Assembly (NCBI GenBank): GCA_902826165.1
Contig: CADEDV010000016.1
Location: 1 to 52,910, forward strand
Origin: an uncultured Bacteroidota bacterium
Lineage (GTDB): Bacteria > Bacteroidota > Bacteroidia > Chitinophagales > Chitinophagaceae
Length of the DNA stretch: 52,910 bases
Direction: 5' to 3'
A program made the position numbers and the translations under genes. Shown piece by piece: positions 8,950 to 17,574 of the stretch. How positions within the stretch are numbered: the stretch's first letter is position 1; each line of letters opens with the position of its first letter. The notes beneath the pieces were generated by a model, which did no database searches, was not told the DNA's origin, and worked only from the letters and a program-made list of their open reading frames with translations.

Positions 8950-10112
8950 TGGATATTTCTCAAATCGTCAATGAACTGGGAGAGGACCGGGAACAGTATT
9001 TCAATGCCGTGGCACCGCCCATCATTCAAACCAGCAATTTTGCGTTTAAAAAAGTAGCCGATCTTTCAAAAGCGTTTGAAGATGAAATGGGGGGCTATCT
9101 CTACAGCCGTGGCCTGAACCCTACGGTGGATATCTTAAGAAAGAAACTGGCAGCACTGGACGGAGCAGAAGATTGCCTTGTTTTCAATAATGGAGCCGCC
9201 GCTATTTTCGCCGGCATTTTCGCCAATATCAAAGCCGGCGATCATATTGTATCGGTGAAAAATCCTTATACCTGGGCACAACGGATGTTTGATGTGATAT
9301 TACCCCGGTTTGGAGTCAGCACCAGCTATATTGACGGAACAACAATTGAGAACTGGAAGGAAGCAACAAAAACCAATACCAGTTTCTACTATCTTGAAAG
9401 CCCCAACAGCTGGACCTTTGCTTTACAACCCATCCGGGAAATAGCTGCCTTTGCAAAGTCAAAAAACATCACTACTCTAATTGATAATAGCTATTGCACC
9501 CCCATTTATCAAAACGTCATTGAAATGGGTATTGATATGGCGATGCAAACAGCCACGAAATATATTGGTGGGCATAGTGACACCTTAGGTGGCGTACTGA
9601 GTGGCTCTCATGCCATGATGAAAAAGATCTTCGACAGTGAATATTTGAATATCGGCAGTGGCATACAGCCTTTTAATGCGTGGTTATTGATCCGGGGATT
9701 AAGAACATTACCGGCGAGGCTGGACCGGATCAGCCGTTCGACACAGCAAGTGGTTACATTCCTTAAACAGCATCCGAAAGTGGAGTCGGTTCTTTTTACA
9801 TTCGATGAAAATTTTCCGCAGTATGAACTGGCCAAACAACAAATGAAAGGAGCCTGTGGCCTTGTCACTTTTAGTATAAAGACCAGCAAAAGAGAGGAGG
9901 TCGTCCGGTTTTGTGAAGGTCTGCAGCATATTATGATGGCGGTGAGCTGGGGCGGGCATGAAAGCCTGGTGATACCCAAATGTGCCGGTATTCCTGGTAA
10001 CGAATTTGACCCTTCCAAGCCGGAGCACCGTTATATCCGCCTGTATGTGGGATTGGAGGAGCCGGGTTACCTGCTGGCTGACCTGGAACAGGCTTTTAAT
10101 AAACTATCCTGA
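8949..10112 (+). CDS. PLP-dependent transsulfuration-family enzyme (Cys/Met metabolism)
   Basis: 387 residues of the cystathionine gamma-synthase/beta-lyase/methionine gamma-lyase fold. The family signature YSRGLNPT lies at 52-59, the cofactor-binding aspartate at 179 (LIDNSYCTP), and the Schiff-base lysine at 204 in QTATKYIGGHSD. The C-terminal HESLVIPK and RLYVGLEEP segments match the substrate-carboxylate region. The family catalyses cystathionine synthesis or cleavage, or elimination from cysteine or methionine; residues alone do not decide between them. It is coupled to the upstream permease by a one-base overlap, which favours a catabolic or scavenging role over biosynthesis, as inference only. 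Confidence 0.87.
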   Translation: MDISQIVNELGEDREQYFNAVAPPIIQTSNFAFKKVADLSKAFEDEMGGYLYSRGLNPTVDILRKKLAALDGAEDCLVFNNGAAAIFAGIFANIKAGDHIVSVKNPYTWAQRMFDVILPRFGVSTSYIDGTTIENWKEATKTNTSFYYLESPNSWTFALQPIREIAAFAKSKNITTLIDNSYCTPIYQNVIEMGIDMAMQTATKYIGGHSDTLGGVLSGSHAMMKKIFDSEYLNIGSGIQPFNAWLLIRGLRTLPARLDRISRSTQQVVTFLKQHPKVESVLFTFDENFPQYELAKQQMKGACGLVTFSIKTSKREEVVRFCEGLQHIMMAVSWGGHESLVIPKCAGIPGNEFDPSKPEHRYIRLYVGLEEPGYLLADLEQAFNKLS

Positions 10113-10162
10113 ATTTTAAGTCCCATTTATCAAAAATCATAGCCCCGGCAGGGCAATTCATT

Positions 10163-10170
10163 TATTTTTG
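10163..10170 (+). promoter_or_regulatory. -7 box TATTTTTG for the TolC/HlyD genes
   Basis: An exact TAnnTTTG match with only four bases between it and the ATG at 10175, so transcription should start at or next to the start codon. A weak GCCC/GGGC hairpin (10142-10154) lies just upstream. Confidence 0.5.
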
Positions 10171-10174
10171 TCGC

Positions 10175-11626
10175 ATGATACTTCGATGTATAAAACTGGC
10201 TGTAGCCCTTTTACTTACTACCAATGTATTTGCCCAGGTAAAAACCGTTAAGCCAGCGGAACAATGGGATCTTGCAAAATGTGTTGACTTTGCCCTGAAG
10301 AATAATATTTCTGTCAGGCAAACAGACCTGCAATCCCGGTTATCAGCATTAACCTATCAGCAAAACAAAGCAAGCCAATTACCAACCCTTAATTTGAACA
10401 GCAATGTTGGCTACCGGTTAGGCCGTTCTGAAAACCCCACTACAGGTGTGCTGGAGGATAACAACTTCCTGAATATGGGGGTGCAGTTACAGTCTGGTGT
10501 AACCATTTTCAACTGGTTCTCTATTAAGAACAGTATTGAGGCCAGCCGTCTTTCCTGGGAAGCAGATAAAGAACAAACAAAGAAGATACAGAATGATATT
10601 GCTTTGAATGTGGCAGTTGCTTATTTGCAGGTGTTGCTGGCAAGAGAGCAGGCCAATATTGCAAACGTGCAAGTAACACAAACGCAAGCCCAACTGGAGA
10701 ATACAAGAAAACGGGTGGATGCAGGTGTATTACCGGAATTGAATGCCGCTGAGCTGGAAGCCCAATTGGCAAGAGATTCTTCCAGCCTGGTATCAGCGCA
10801 GGCATCGGCCCAGCAATTTTTACTACAGATGAAAGCGTTGCTGAATCTTGATGCCGCCGCTCCTTTTGATGTGACAACCCCGCCTGTTGACTTAATCCCC
10901 GTTGAAGCTTTAGCTGATCTGCAACCGGATGCTGTATATGCATTGGCGATTGCCACATTACCACAACAGAAAGTAAATCTTTTAAAAATAGAATCTGCAA
11001 AAAAAACGGTGGCGGCCGCAAAAGGGGGTTTATATCCTTCTGTCTCGGCATTCGGCGGACTGAGCAATAACTATGTTAATATTAAAGTTCCTCAGTATGC
11101 ACCCACCGGTCAGTTCAATCCATCAGGGGCACTTGTAAATGTAAATGGCACCAGTTATGATGTGGTGACACCTGATTTTGTTCAGGTAGGGGAAAAAGCA
11201 ATTCCGCTTGGTAAACAATTCAAAAGCAATTTTGCCCAGAATATCGGGATCGGTTTAAGCGTTCCCATTTTTAATGGCCGCAATGCCAGAACAGCCTGGG
11301 ACAGGTCAAAAATAAATGTACAGCAACTGGAATTACAGAAAGAACAGGGTGATATGCAGTTGAAGCAGGATATCTATAAAGCTTACACCGATGCGATTGC
11401 TGCTTTGCAAAAATTCAATGCGGATAAAAAATCGGTAACGACTTCTGAAAAGGCGTACGATTTTGCTAATAAAAGATACCAATTGAATTTACTGTCAACT
11501 TACGACCTGATCAACAGCCAGAATAATGTACAGAGGGCCAAAATCCAGGCCTTGTATTCACAGTACGATTATGTTTTCAAAATGAAATTATTGGAATTTT
11601 ATAAAGGGCAGGGCTTAAAACTATAA
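10175..11626 (+). CDS. TolC-family outer-membrane efflux protein
   Basis: 483 residues with a signal peptide (about 1-20, ending NVFAQ). The body has the duplicated TolC layout: long amphipathic helices rich in Ala, Gln and Asn (NNISVRQTDLQSRL, QAQLENTRKRVDAGVLPELNAAELEAQLARD, QKFNADKKSVTTSEKAYDFANKRYQLNLLSTYDLINSQN) alternating with beta segments (LGRSENPTTG, NIGIGLSVPIFNGRNA). It would form the outer-membrane channel of a tripartite exporter. The periplasmic adaptor follows 13 bases downstream. No inner-membrane ABC or RND pump gene is next to the pair, so the partner must be elsewhere. Confidence 0.92.
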   Translation: MILRCIKLAVALLLTTNVFAQVKTVKPAEQWDLAKCVDFALKNNISVRQTDLQSRLSALTYQQNKASQLPTLNLNSNVGYRLGRSENPTTGVLEDNNFLNMGVQLQSGVTIFNWFSIKNSIEASRLSWEADKEQTKKIQNDIALNVAVAYLQVLLAREQANIANVQVTQTQAQLENTRKRVDAGVLPELNAAELEAQLARDSSSLVSAQASAQQFLLQMKALLNLDAAAPFDVTTPPVDLIPVEALADLQPDAVYALAIATLPQQKVNLLKIESAKKTVAAAKGGLYPSVSAFGGLSNNYVNIKVPQYAPTGQFNPSGALVNVNGTSYDVVTPDFVQVGEKAIPLGKQFKSNFAQNIGIGLSVPIFNGRNARTAWDRSKINVQQLELQKEQGDMQLKQDIYKAYTDAIAALQKFNADKKSVTTSEKAYDFANKRYQLNLLSTYDLINSQNNVQRAKIQALYSQYDYVFKMKLLEFYKGQGLKL

Positions 11627-11639
11627 ACTTTCTTTTATT

Positions 11640-12998
11640 ATGAATAAGACGTTGAAATGGATATTGATAATTGCCGGCATACTGGGCGGGTTGTTTGCCC
11701 TGGCGAAAGTATTTGGCGGTGATGGAGATAAGACAGAAAAAGTGGCTGTAGAAAAAGCAGCCAAAAGGACGATCATTGAAACCGTGAATGCCAGTGGTAA
11801 GATATACCCCGAAGTGGAAGTAAAGATCAGCCCGGATATTTCCGGACAGATCACTGAATTGACTGTTGAAGAAGGGGATAGTGTGAAAAAAGGACAAACG
11901 CTGGCAAAGATCTATGCCGATATCTATGCATTGCAAAGAGATGAAGCAGCATCAAGGGTCAACCAGTCGGCTGCCACTGTTGATAACAGTAAAGCGGCTA
12001 TAGAAGCACTGAAAGCGAACCTGGACCTGGCACAACAATCCTATGATCGTAACCGGACTTTGTTTGACCAGAAAGTGATCTCCAAATCCGAACTGGAACA
12101 ATTTGAAACAACATTAAAATCCGCACAGGCTAATTATAATGCGGCCCAACAAAATATCCGGGGATTGCAGGCCGGTGTGCAAAGTTCACAAACCGGTTTA
12201 TCCAAAGCAAATAAGGACCTGAGCCGTACGACCATTATAGCGCCAATGGATGGAGTGATCTCTTCCTTAAAAGTAAAAAAAGGAGAAAGCGTGGCGGGTA
12301 ACAGCTTTAATGTAGGTACAGAAATGATGACCGTAGCCGATATGGCGGTGCTGGAAGTGAGGGTGGATGTAGGAGAGAATGATATTGTGAAAGTGAATAT
12401 TGGTGATTCTGCTGACGTGGAAGTGGATGCCTACAATAACCGTAAGTTCAAAGGCGTGGTGACAAAGATCGCCAGCAGTACGGCCAGCGGCAGTTCGCTG
12501 ACAAGTTCCAATGATGTTACTAATTATGAAGTACGAATTCGCCTCGATAAAGAATCTTATAAAGATCTGGCGGTAAAAACATTCCCTTTCCGGCCGGGGA
12601 TGAATGCCAGTGCTGATATCAAGACCCGGAGAATTGAGAATGCTTTGGCAGTACCCATCACGGCTGTAAATGCAAGGGTAAAAGGAAGTGACAAGAGCAT
12701 GGCGGATAAAAAGAAGGAAGACCAGCAAAGCAAGGGCGAAGAAGATGACATGAACAATAACGAAGTGCCGGCCGATGACGAACTGGAAGAGGTTGTATTT
12801 ATTTTGCAAAAAGATGGCACCGTAAAAAAAGCGGTTGTAAAATCCGGGATACAGGATATAAACTATATCGAAATTCTCAGCGGTTTGAAACCCGGTGATG
12901 AAGTGGTGTCGGGCCCTTATACGGCCATCAGTAAAACACTGAAAGATGGTATGAAAGTAAAAGTGGTACCAAAGGATAAACTTTTTGAGAAGAAATAA
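11640..12998 (+). CDS. HlyD/MacA-type periplasmic adaptor subunit
   Basis: 452 residues with one N-terminal membrane anchor (about 5-22), a lipoyl/barrel-sandwich hybrid half-motif (VKISPDISGQITELTVEEGDSVKKGQ, 61-86), a coiled-coil hairpin (about 100-195), the second lipoyl half (APMDGVISSLKVKKGESV, 201-218) and beta-barrel and membrane-proximal domains. Residues about 348-384 are a highly charged low-complexity insertion of Lys, Asp, Glu and Asn inside the distal part, unusual for MacA. It bridges the TolC-like channel to an inner-membrane transporter that is not encoded here. A strong terminator follows 24 bases after the stop. Confidence 0.9.
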   Translation: MNKTLKWILIIAGILGGLFALAKVFGGDGDKTEKVAVEKAAKRTIIETVNASGKIYPEVEVKISPDISGQITELTVEEGDSVKKGQTLAKIYADIYALQRDEAASRVNQSAATVDNSKAAIEALKANLDLAQQSYDRNRTLFDQKVISKSELEQFETTLKSAQANYNAAQQNIRGLQAGVQSSQTGLSKANKDLSRTTIIAPMDGVISSLKVKKGESVAGNSFNVGTEMMTVADMAVLEVRVDVGENDIVKVNIGDSADVEVDAYNNRKFKGVVTKIASSTASGSSLTSSNDVTNYEVRIRLDKESYKDLAVKTFPFRPGMNASADIKTRRIENALAVPITAVNARVKGSDKSMADKKKEDQQSKGEEDDMNNNEVPADDELEEVVFILQKDGTVKKAVVKSGIQDINYIEILSGLKPGDEVVSGPYTAISKTLKDGMKVKVVPKDKLFEKK

Positions 12999-13022
12999 AC
13001 CAATTTGGTTAAACATGTAAGG

Positions 13023-13054
13023 GGTGCCGGGATTTGTTTCCCGGCACCTTTTTT
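13023..13054 (+). terminator. Intrinsic terminator after the TolC/HlyD operon
   Basis: A 10-bp perfect stem, GGTGCCGGGA with TCCCGGCACC, separated by a short loop and followed by six T. It ends the efflux operon and confirms that no third operon gene follows. Confidence 0.92.
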
Positions 13055-13133
13055 ATGAATAGTAATACAAACAGGTTGGTTTCTTACCTTTATTGCGGAT
13101 TAATTTGGTAACAGGTTTAATTATAATTCTGAT

Positions 13134-14174
13134 ATGCGTTTTGGAATCATTGGCAGCGGTAGTTGGGCAACAGCATTAGCTAAAATTCTTACTGATAAGA
13201 AGCATGCCATCCATTGGTGGATCAGGAATACGGATTCTATAGAGCATCTGCAAAAGCGCCGGCATAACCCGCATTACCTGAGCTCCGCTTATTTCGATGT
13301 ATCGCTCCTCACAATTTCACCTGATGTAAAAGAAGTGGTTCGCAATTCTGATGTGCTGGTCATCGCTGTACCTTCTGCTTATGCAGAAGAAAGCCTTGCT
13401 TCATTGAACCCGGAAGACTGGAACGGGAAAAAAATCATCTCCGCTATCAAAGGATTATTGCCCGGTAAAGACATTTTACTGAATTACTACTTACAACAGC
13501 AATTCAATATTCCATTAGAAAATTATTTTGCCGTGCTTGGCCCCTGTCATGCAGAAGAAGTGGCGGCAGAGAAACTGTCCTATCTTACTTTCTCAGGCGT
13601 TGATATTACCGCTGCTTCAGAAATGGCCTCTCATTTTACCACCGATTATATCAGTACGGTGGTAAATCATGATATTTTGGGTGTGCAGTATGCAGCAGTA
13701 TTAAAAAACATTTATGCCGTGGGTGCAGGAGTGGCGCATGGGCTGGATTATGGCGATAACTTCCTCAGCGTCTACATTGCCAATGCTGCCGATGAGATGG
13801 CGGGGTTTCTTAAAAAATTTGGTGCCGAGCATATAACAGTAGGTGAACATGATGACGAGGAAGATCCGCTAACCCACCGCAAAACTCCCAACTATGCGGC
13901 TTCTGTATACCTGGGTGACCTGCTTGTAACTTGTTATTCATTATATAGCCGTAACCGGACCTTCGGTAATATGATCGGCAAAGGCTATTCCGTCAAATCG
14001 GCCCAACTGGAAATGAATATGGTGGCGGAAGGGTATAATGCCTCCAAGTGTATCTATAATATTAACAAGTCGGTGGATGCGGCTATGCCGCTGGCCGAAA
14101 CGGTGTATAAGATATTATGGGAAAATGTTAATCCACAGGAAGGATTTAAACGTATAGAAGGGGTAATGGTCTGA
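13134..14174 (+). CDS. gpsA: NAD(P)H-dependent glycerol-3-phosphate dehydrogenase
   Basis: 346 residues. Reduces dihydroxyacetone phosphate to sn-glycerol-3-phosphate in the cytoplasm, the entry step of phospholipid synthesis. The N-terminal Rossmann motif GSGSWATA (7-14), the AIKG segment (K106), LGPCHAEEVA (the usual GPSxAxE variant) and the catalytic lysine in AVLKNIYAVGAG (K191) are present. Downstream are GLDYGDNF and GKGYSVKSAQLEMNMVAEG for substrate binding. Length is normal. The gene is separate from the efflux operon because of the terminator upstream. Confidence 0.94.
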   Translation: MRFGIIGSGSWATALAKILTDKKHAIHWWIRNTDSIEHLQKRRHNPHYLSSAYFDVSLLTISPDVKEVVRNSDVLVIAVPSAYAEESLASLNPEDWNGKKIISAIKGLLPGKDILLNYYLQQQFNIPLENYFAVLGPCHAEEVAAEKLSYLTFSGVDITAASEMASHFTTDYISTVVNHDILGVQYAAVLKNIYAVGAGVAHGLDYGDNFLSVYIANAADEMAGFLKKFGAEHITVGEHDDEEDPLTHRKTPNYAASVYLGDLLVTCYSLYSRNRTFGNMIGKGYSVKSAQLEMNMVAEGYNASKCIYNINKSVDAAMPLAETVYKILWENVNPQEGFKRIEGVMV

Positions 14175-14355
14175 TTAGTGTAAATGGAATTGTGATCGGA
14201 TAACCAGTAAATCTCACCCTATGCCACTTTTTTACCATGGATTCGGCCCTTCTGCCGTACTGATAATGGTGGCCTGCCTGGCAGGAAAACAGGTCTACAA
14301 TTATTGGAGACAACATCAAAAGTTTTAACTTCACCATGATCAAAATCGTTGTTGC

Positions 14356-14559
14356 ATGATCCAGTTTTTCCAGGTACTTTTCTTCACAGCTGCCATTGTC
14401 CTCATCGTATTAAATGTGCTGGAGTTTAATAAATACCAGGATGGTAAAAAAACAGGCGGCACACCTCATCCCATCAAATGGTTTGGCTTTATTCTTACTT
14501 CGCTTGTTGCTATTGGTTGTGTACTGAATATTTTGATTGGCTGGATCAGGAATGGTTAG
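14356..14559 (+). CDS. Small two-helix membrane protein, unknown function
   Basis: 67 residues with two hydrophobic helices (about 4-22 and 42-62) separated by a short charged loop (NKYQDGKKTGGTPHP). I do not recognise a named family. The hydrophobic periodicity and an ATG make it a plausible gene. Its stop overlaps the convergent hemW stop by four bases. The 181 bases before it (14175-14355) hold no other convincing frame. Confidence 0.6.
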   Translation: MIQFFQVLFFTAAIVLIVLNVLEFNKYQDGKKTGGTPHPIKWFGFILTSLVAIGCVLNILIGWIRNG

Positions 14560-15665
14560 CAAAAAAGATCAGCAGCAATTCCATCCGCCAGTAACCGGCC
14601 TTCTTTTGTCAGCACTAATGCATTATTGTCTTCTTTTAATAAACCCCTGTCGGTATATTTTTTAGCAGCAGCCAGCAGTTTAGCCAGGTGTTTTTCCTCA
14701 ATTCGGCTTAACTGTAATCCTTCCATTGTTCGAAGAGATGTCATGATGTATTCATTCTGTTGCTGAACGGGTGTCAATAACTCCGTTTCTGCAGGCAGTT
14801 CATGATGATTGATCTTCTCTATATATATACTGTTGTTGGCAATATTCCATTGCCTTGATCTTTCATTGAATGAATGGGCAGATGGCCCGATCCCTAAATA
14901 TTTTTTTCCCTGCCAGTAAGAAGAATTATGACGGCTGCGCCAGCCCGGTTTGGCGAAATTGGATATTTCATAATGTTCATAGCCGGCTTGTTCCAGCCAT
15001 TGCATCAGCAGCAGGAATTGTTCAGAGTGTTTATCCGGGTTTACATTGGCAGATTTTGCCTGCCTTATCAGTTTATCTAATGCTGTTTTGGGTTCCACCG
15101 TCAGTGCATAACAGGAAAGATGCGGGATATTAAGCGAGATGGCGGTCTCCACATTCTGTTTCCATTTTTCATTGGTCAGTTGTGGAGTGCCATAGATCAG
15201 GTCAATAGTGATATTGTCAAAATAAGTAGTAGCCAATCTTAAGTTATCAAATGCCTGTTGAGCATTGTGCGCCCTGTTCATCCATTGCAGGTCTTCTTCG
15301 AAAAAACTCTGGATACCTATACTCAGCCGGTTAATGCCGATTTCTTTCCAGTCAACCAATTTTACTGTCGTAATATCATCCGGGTTGGCCTCCAGCGTAA
15401 TTTCTGCACCTGGTAAAACAGTAAAGTATTCGTTTATCCTCGTAATTATATGCTGAATTTCTTCTTTAGTGCAGAGGCTTGGCGTACCGCCACCAAAGTA
15501 GATGGTCTCAACCGGTTCACCTTCCAGGTAATCTTTTTGTAAAACGATTTCTTTCAATAAAGCAGCTATCAATTCGTTCTTATACCGCAGGGAGGTAGCG
15601 AAATGAAAATTGCAATAGTGACAAGCCTGTTTACAAAAGGGGATATGAATATAAATACCTGCCAA
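14556..15665 (-). CDS. hemW: Radical SAM haem chaperone HemW (HemN-like)
   Basis: About 369 residues. The N-terminus IYIHIPFCKQACHYCNFHF holds the radical-SAM cysteines C11, C15 and C18 (CxxxCxxC), and ETIYFGGGTPSL the SAM-binding glycine motif. NRLSIGIQSF, HLSCYALTVEP and YEHYEISNFAKPG match HemW/HemN. HemW proteins insert haem into acceptors and lack coproporphyrinogen oxidase activity; the short length and the cysteine spacing favour HemW over HemN. The only ATG in frame (15776) would overlap the divergent BamA-like gene by 57 bases. I therefore prefer a TTG at 15665, giving the family-typical opening M-A-G-I-Y-I-H-I-P-F. Confidence 0.88.
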   Translation of the reverse strand: MAGIYIHIPFCKQACHYCNFHFATSLRYKNELIAALLKEIVLQKDYLEGEPVETIYFGGGTPSLCTKEEIQHIITRINEYFTVLPGAEITLEANPDDITTVKLVDWKEIGINRLSIGIQSFFEEDLQWMNRAHNAQQAFDNLRLATTYFDNITIDLIYGTPQLTNEKWKQNVETAISLNIPHLSCYALTVEPKTALDKLIRQAKSANVNPDKHSEQFLLLMQWLEQAGYEHYEISNFAKPGWRSRHNSSYWQGKKYLGIGPSAHSFNERSRQWNIANNSIYIEKINHHELPAETELLTPVQQQNEYIMTSLRTMEGLQLSRIEEKHLAKLLAAAKKYTDRGLLKEDNNALVLTKEGRLLADGIAADLFC

Positions 15666-15719
15666 TGTAGTTTGTGATTTAATGAATAAATTGCCATCAA
15701 TATCCCGGCGAAAAGCCAC

Positions 15720-17519
15720 ATGACAACATTCAGAGTGCAAATATCGGTTCTTGTTTTCTTGTTGCTGAGTATTCATTTACCAGCACAGGATAAGTATATA
15801 CTCCGCTTAAAAGGGGTGGATAAAGATTCAGCTGTATTAGCTTCCCAATTGGGTATTCCCGCTGATTTTGCTTCCCGCTATGCCTGTACCGAATATATTA
15901 ATAAACTTCCAGGTCTTTTGCAGGCAAAAGGATATGTGACGGCTTCCATTGACAGTCTCCGGTACGATTCCAGTTTCGCAAGCATGGTACTTTTTGCCGG
16001 GCAGGTGTATCGCTGGGCTCAACTGGAAGCGAGTGGTATTGATGCTTCATTACTGGATGCAGTGGGCTGGCGGGAAAAAATATTTACTGATAAGCCGATG
16101 GACTTCCGGGAGGTAGCGCAATGGCAGGAAAAAATGCTGAATTACCTGGAGAATAACGGGCATCCGTTCGCTAAGATTTATCTCGACAGCCTGCAACTGG
16201 AAGAAGAAAAGGTAAGGGCAAAGCTCAAAATCAATAAAGGGCCTGCATACCGGATTGATAGTATCCGGGTATTTGGGGAAGTAAAAATTTCAAATGAATA
16301 CCTGCAGCGGTATCTTGATATTCCCAACGGCAGCAGCTATAGTAAAGAAAAACTTTTACGGGTCAGTAAAAAGATCAGGGAACTGACTTATATCGAAGAA
16401 GAACAGCCTTCCAGCCTGACAAGACTGGGAACCGGTTCGGTATTGAACTTATACCTGAAGCCTAAGAAAAGCAGCCAGATCAATGTGCTCGTTGGTTTTT
16501 TGCCAAATAATGATCAGTTATCTTCAAAAAAATTATTACTGACAGGTGAAGCAAATATCAATCTGAAAAACGCATTGGGTTCAGGTGAAACAATTGGGCT
16601 CAACTGGCAGCAGCTGCAGGTGAAATCACCACGGCTTAACCTGCTTTTTCAATATCCTTATCTCTTTCACACCCCGGTTGGGCTTGATTTCGCCTTTGAT
16701 ATTTTCAGGAAGGACAGCACATTTGTCAATATTAACCTGCAGCTCGGTGCCCAATACGTTTTAAATACGAATCAATCAGGTAAATTATTCATTCAGCGTT
16801 TTCAAACGATTGTCAACGGGGTTAATAAAACATTCCTACTTCAGAACCGCAGACTCACGGATGAAGCTGATGTCAGCTCGGTGAATGTGGGGATTGATTA
16901 TGAATTCAACAATACCAATTACCGTCTCAATCCACGCCGCGGTAATGAATTACGGATCATAACATCTGCCGGCACAAAAAAAATAAAAAAGAATAATGAA
17001 GTGTTGGAATTTAAAGACCCCGGTGACCCTTCTTTTGATTTTGAAACCCTGTATGATACTATTAAGCTGAAAACTTACCAGTTCAGGGCAAGAGTAACAG
17101 CGGCCAGGTATCTGCCGGTTGGCAAACAGAGTACCATTAAAACAGCGGTGAATGCAGGCCTTTTACAAAGCGGTAATATTTTCAGGAATGAATTGTTCCA
17201 GTTAGGAGGATACAAACTATTGCGTGGCTTTGATGAGGAAAGCCAGTACCTGTCTCAATTTGCTATCGCTACCGTTGAGTACAGGATATTAACCGGGCAG
17301 GCTAATTCTTATTTTTATTTACTGGCAGACGGAGGCTGGGGCAGGAACAACAGCCAGAACAGTAATATCAGTTACACTTATTTTGGAACAGGGCTCGGGC
17401 TGGCACTGGAAACAAAAACAGGCATTTTTAACCTTGCATGGGCGGTAGGCAAGCGGAATGATACAGAGTTTAATCTTCGTCAATCCAAGATACACTTCGG
17501 CTTTATCAACTATTTTTAA
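15720..17519 (+). CDS. BamA/TamA-family outer-membrane protein (POTRA + barrel)
   Basis: 599 residues with a signal peptide (about 1-22, ending LPAQD). The N-terminal half carries POTRA-like segments, for example YRIDSIRVFGEVKISNEYLQRYLDIPNGSSYSK around 180-215. The C-terminal half is an Omp85-type barrel with FNNTNYRLNPRRGNELRI and QLGGYKLLRGFDEESQYLSQFAI; the RGFDEE is the conserved surface-antigen loop motif. It is shorter than essential BamA (usually over 750), so it is more likely a TamA-like or accessory Omp85 protein. It is divergent from hemW and followed at 56 bases by the DUF4271 gene. Confidence 0.85.
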   Translation: MTTFRVQISVLVFLLLSIHLPAQDKYILRLKGVDKDSAVLASQLGIPADFASRYACTEYINKLPGLLQAKGYVTASIDSLRYDSSFASMVLFAGQVYRWAQLEASGIDASLLDAVGWREKIFTDKPMDFREVAQWQEKMLNYLENNGHPFAKIYLDSLQLEEEKVRAKLKINKGPAYRIDSIRVFGEVKISNEYLQRYLDIPNGSSYSKEKLLRVSKKIRELTYIEEEQPSSLTRLGTGSVLNLYLKPKKSSQINVLVGFLPNNDQLSSKKLLLTGEANINLKNALGSGETIGLNWQQLQVKSPRLNLLFQYPYLFHTPVGLDFAFDIFRKDSTFVNINLQLGAQYVLNTNQSGKLFIQRFQTIVNGVNKTFLLQNRRLTDEADVSSVNVGIDYEFNNTNYRLNPRRGNELRIITSAGTKKIKKNNEVLEFKDPGDPSFDFETLYDTIKLKTYQFRARVTAARYLPVGKQSTIKTAVNAGLLQSGNIFRNELFQLGGYKLLRGFDEESQYLSQFAIATVEYRILTGQANSYFYLLADGGWGRNNSQNSNISYTYFGTGLGLALETKTGIFNLAWAVGKRNDTEFNLRQSKIHFGFINYF

Positions 17520-17549
17520 TGATAATGAACAGAGTGGATGCCACTTCAA

Positions 17550-17557
17550 TATTTTTG
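17550..17557 (+). promoter_or_regulatory. -7 box TATTTTTG before the DUF4271 gene
   Basis: Exact TAnnTTTG match, 17 bases before the likely GTG start at 17575. It suggests DUF4271 is transcribed from its own promoter, not only with the BamA-like gene. Confidence 0.5.
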
Positions 17558-17574
17558 CAGCATAACTAACCTTG

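Noticed and set aside
10142..10154. GCCC/GGGC hairpin as a terminator after the PLP enzyme
   Set aside because: Only four base pairs and the T-rich stretch is seven bases away; too weak to call.
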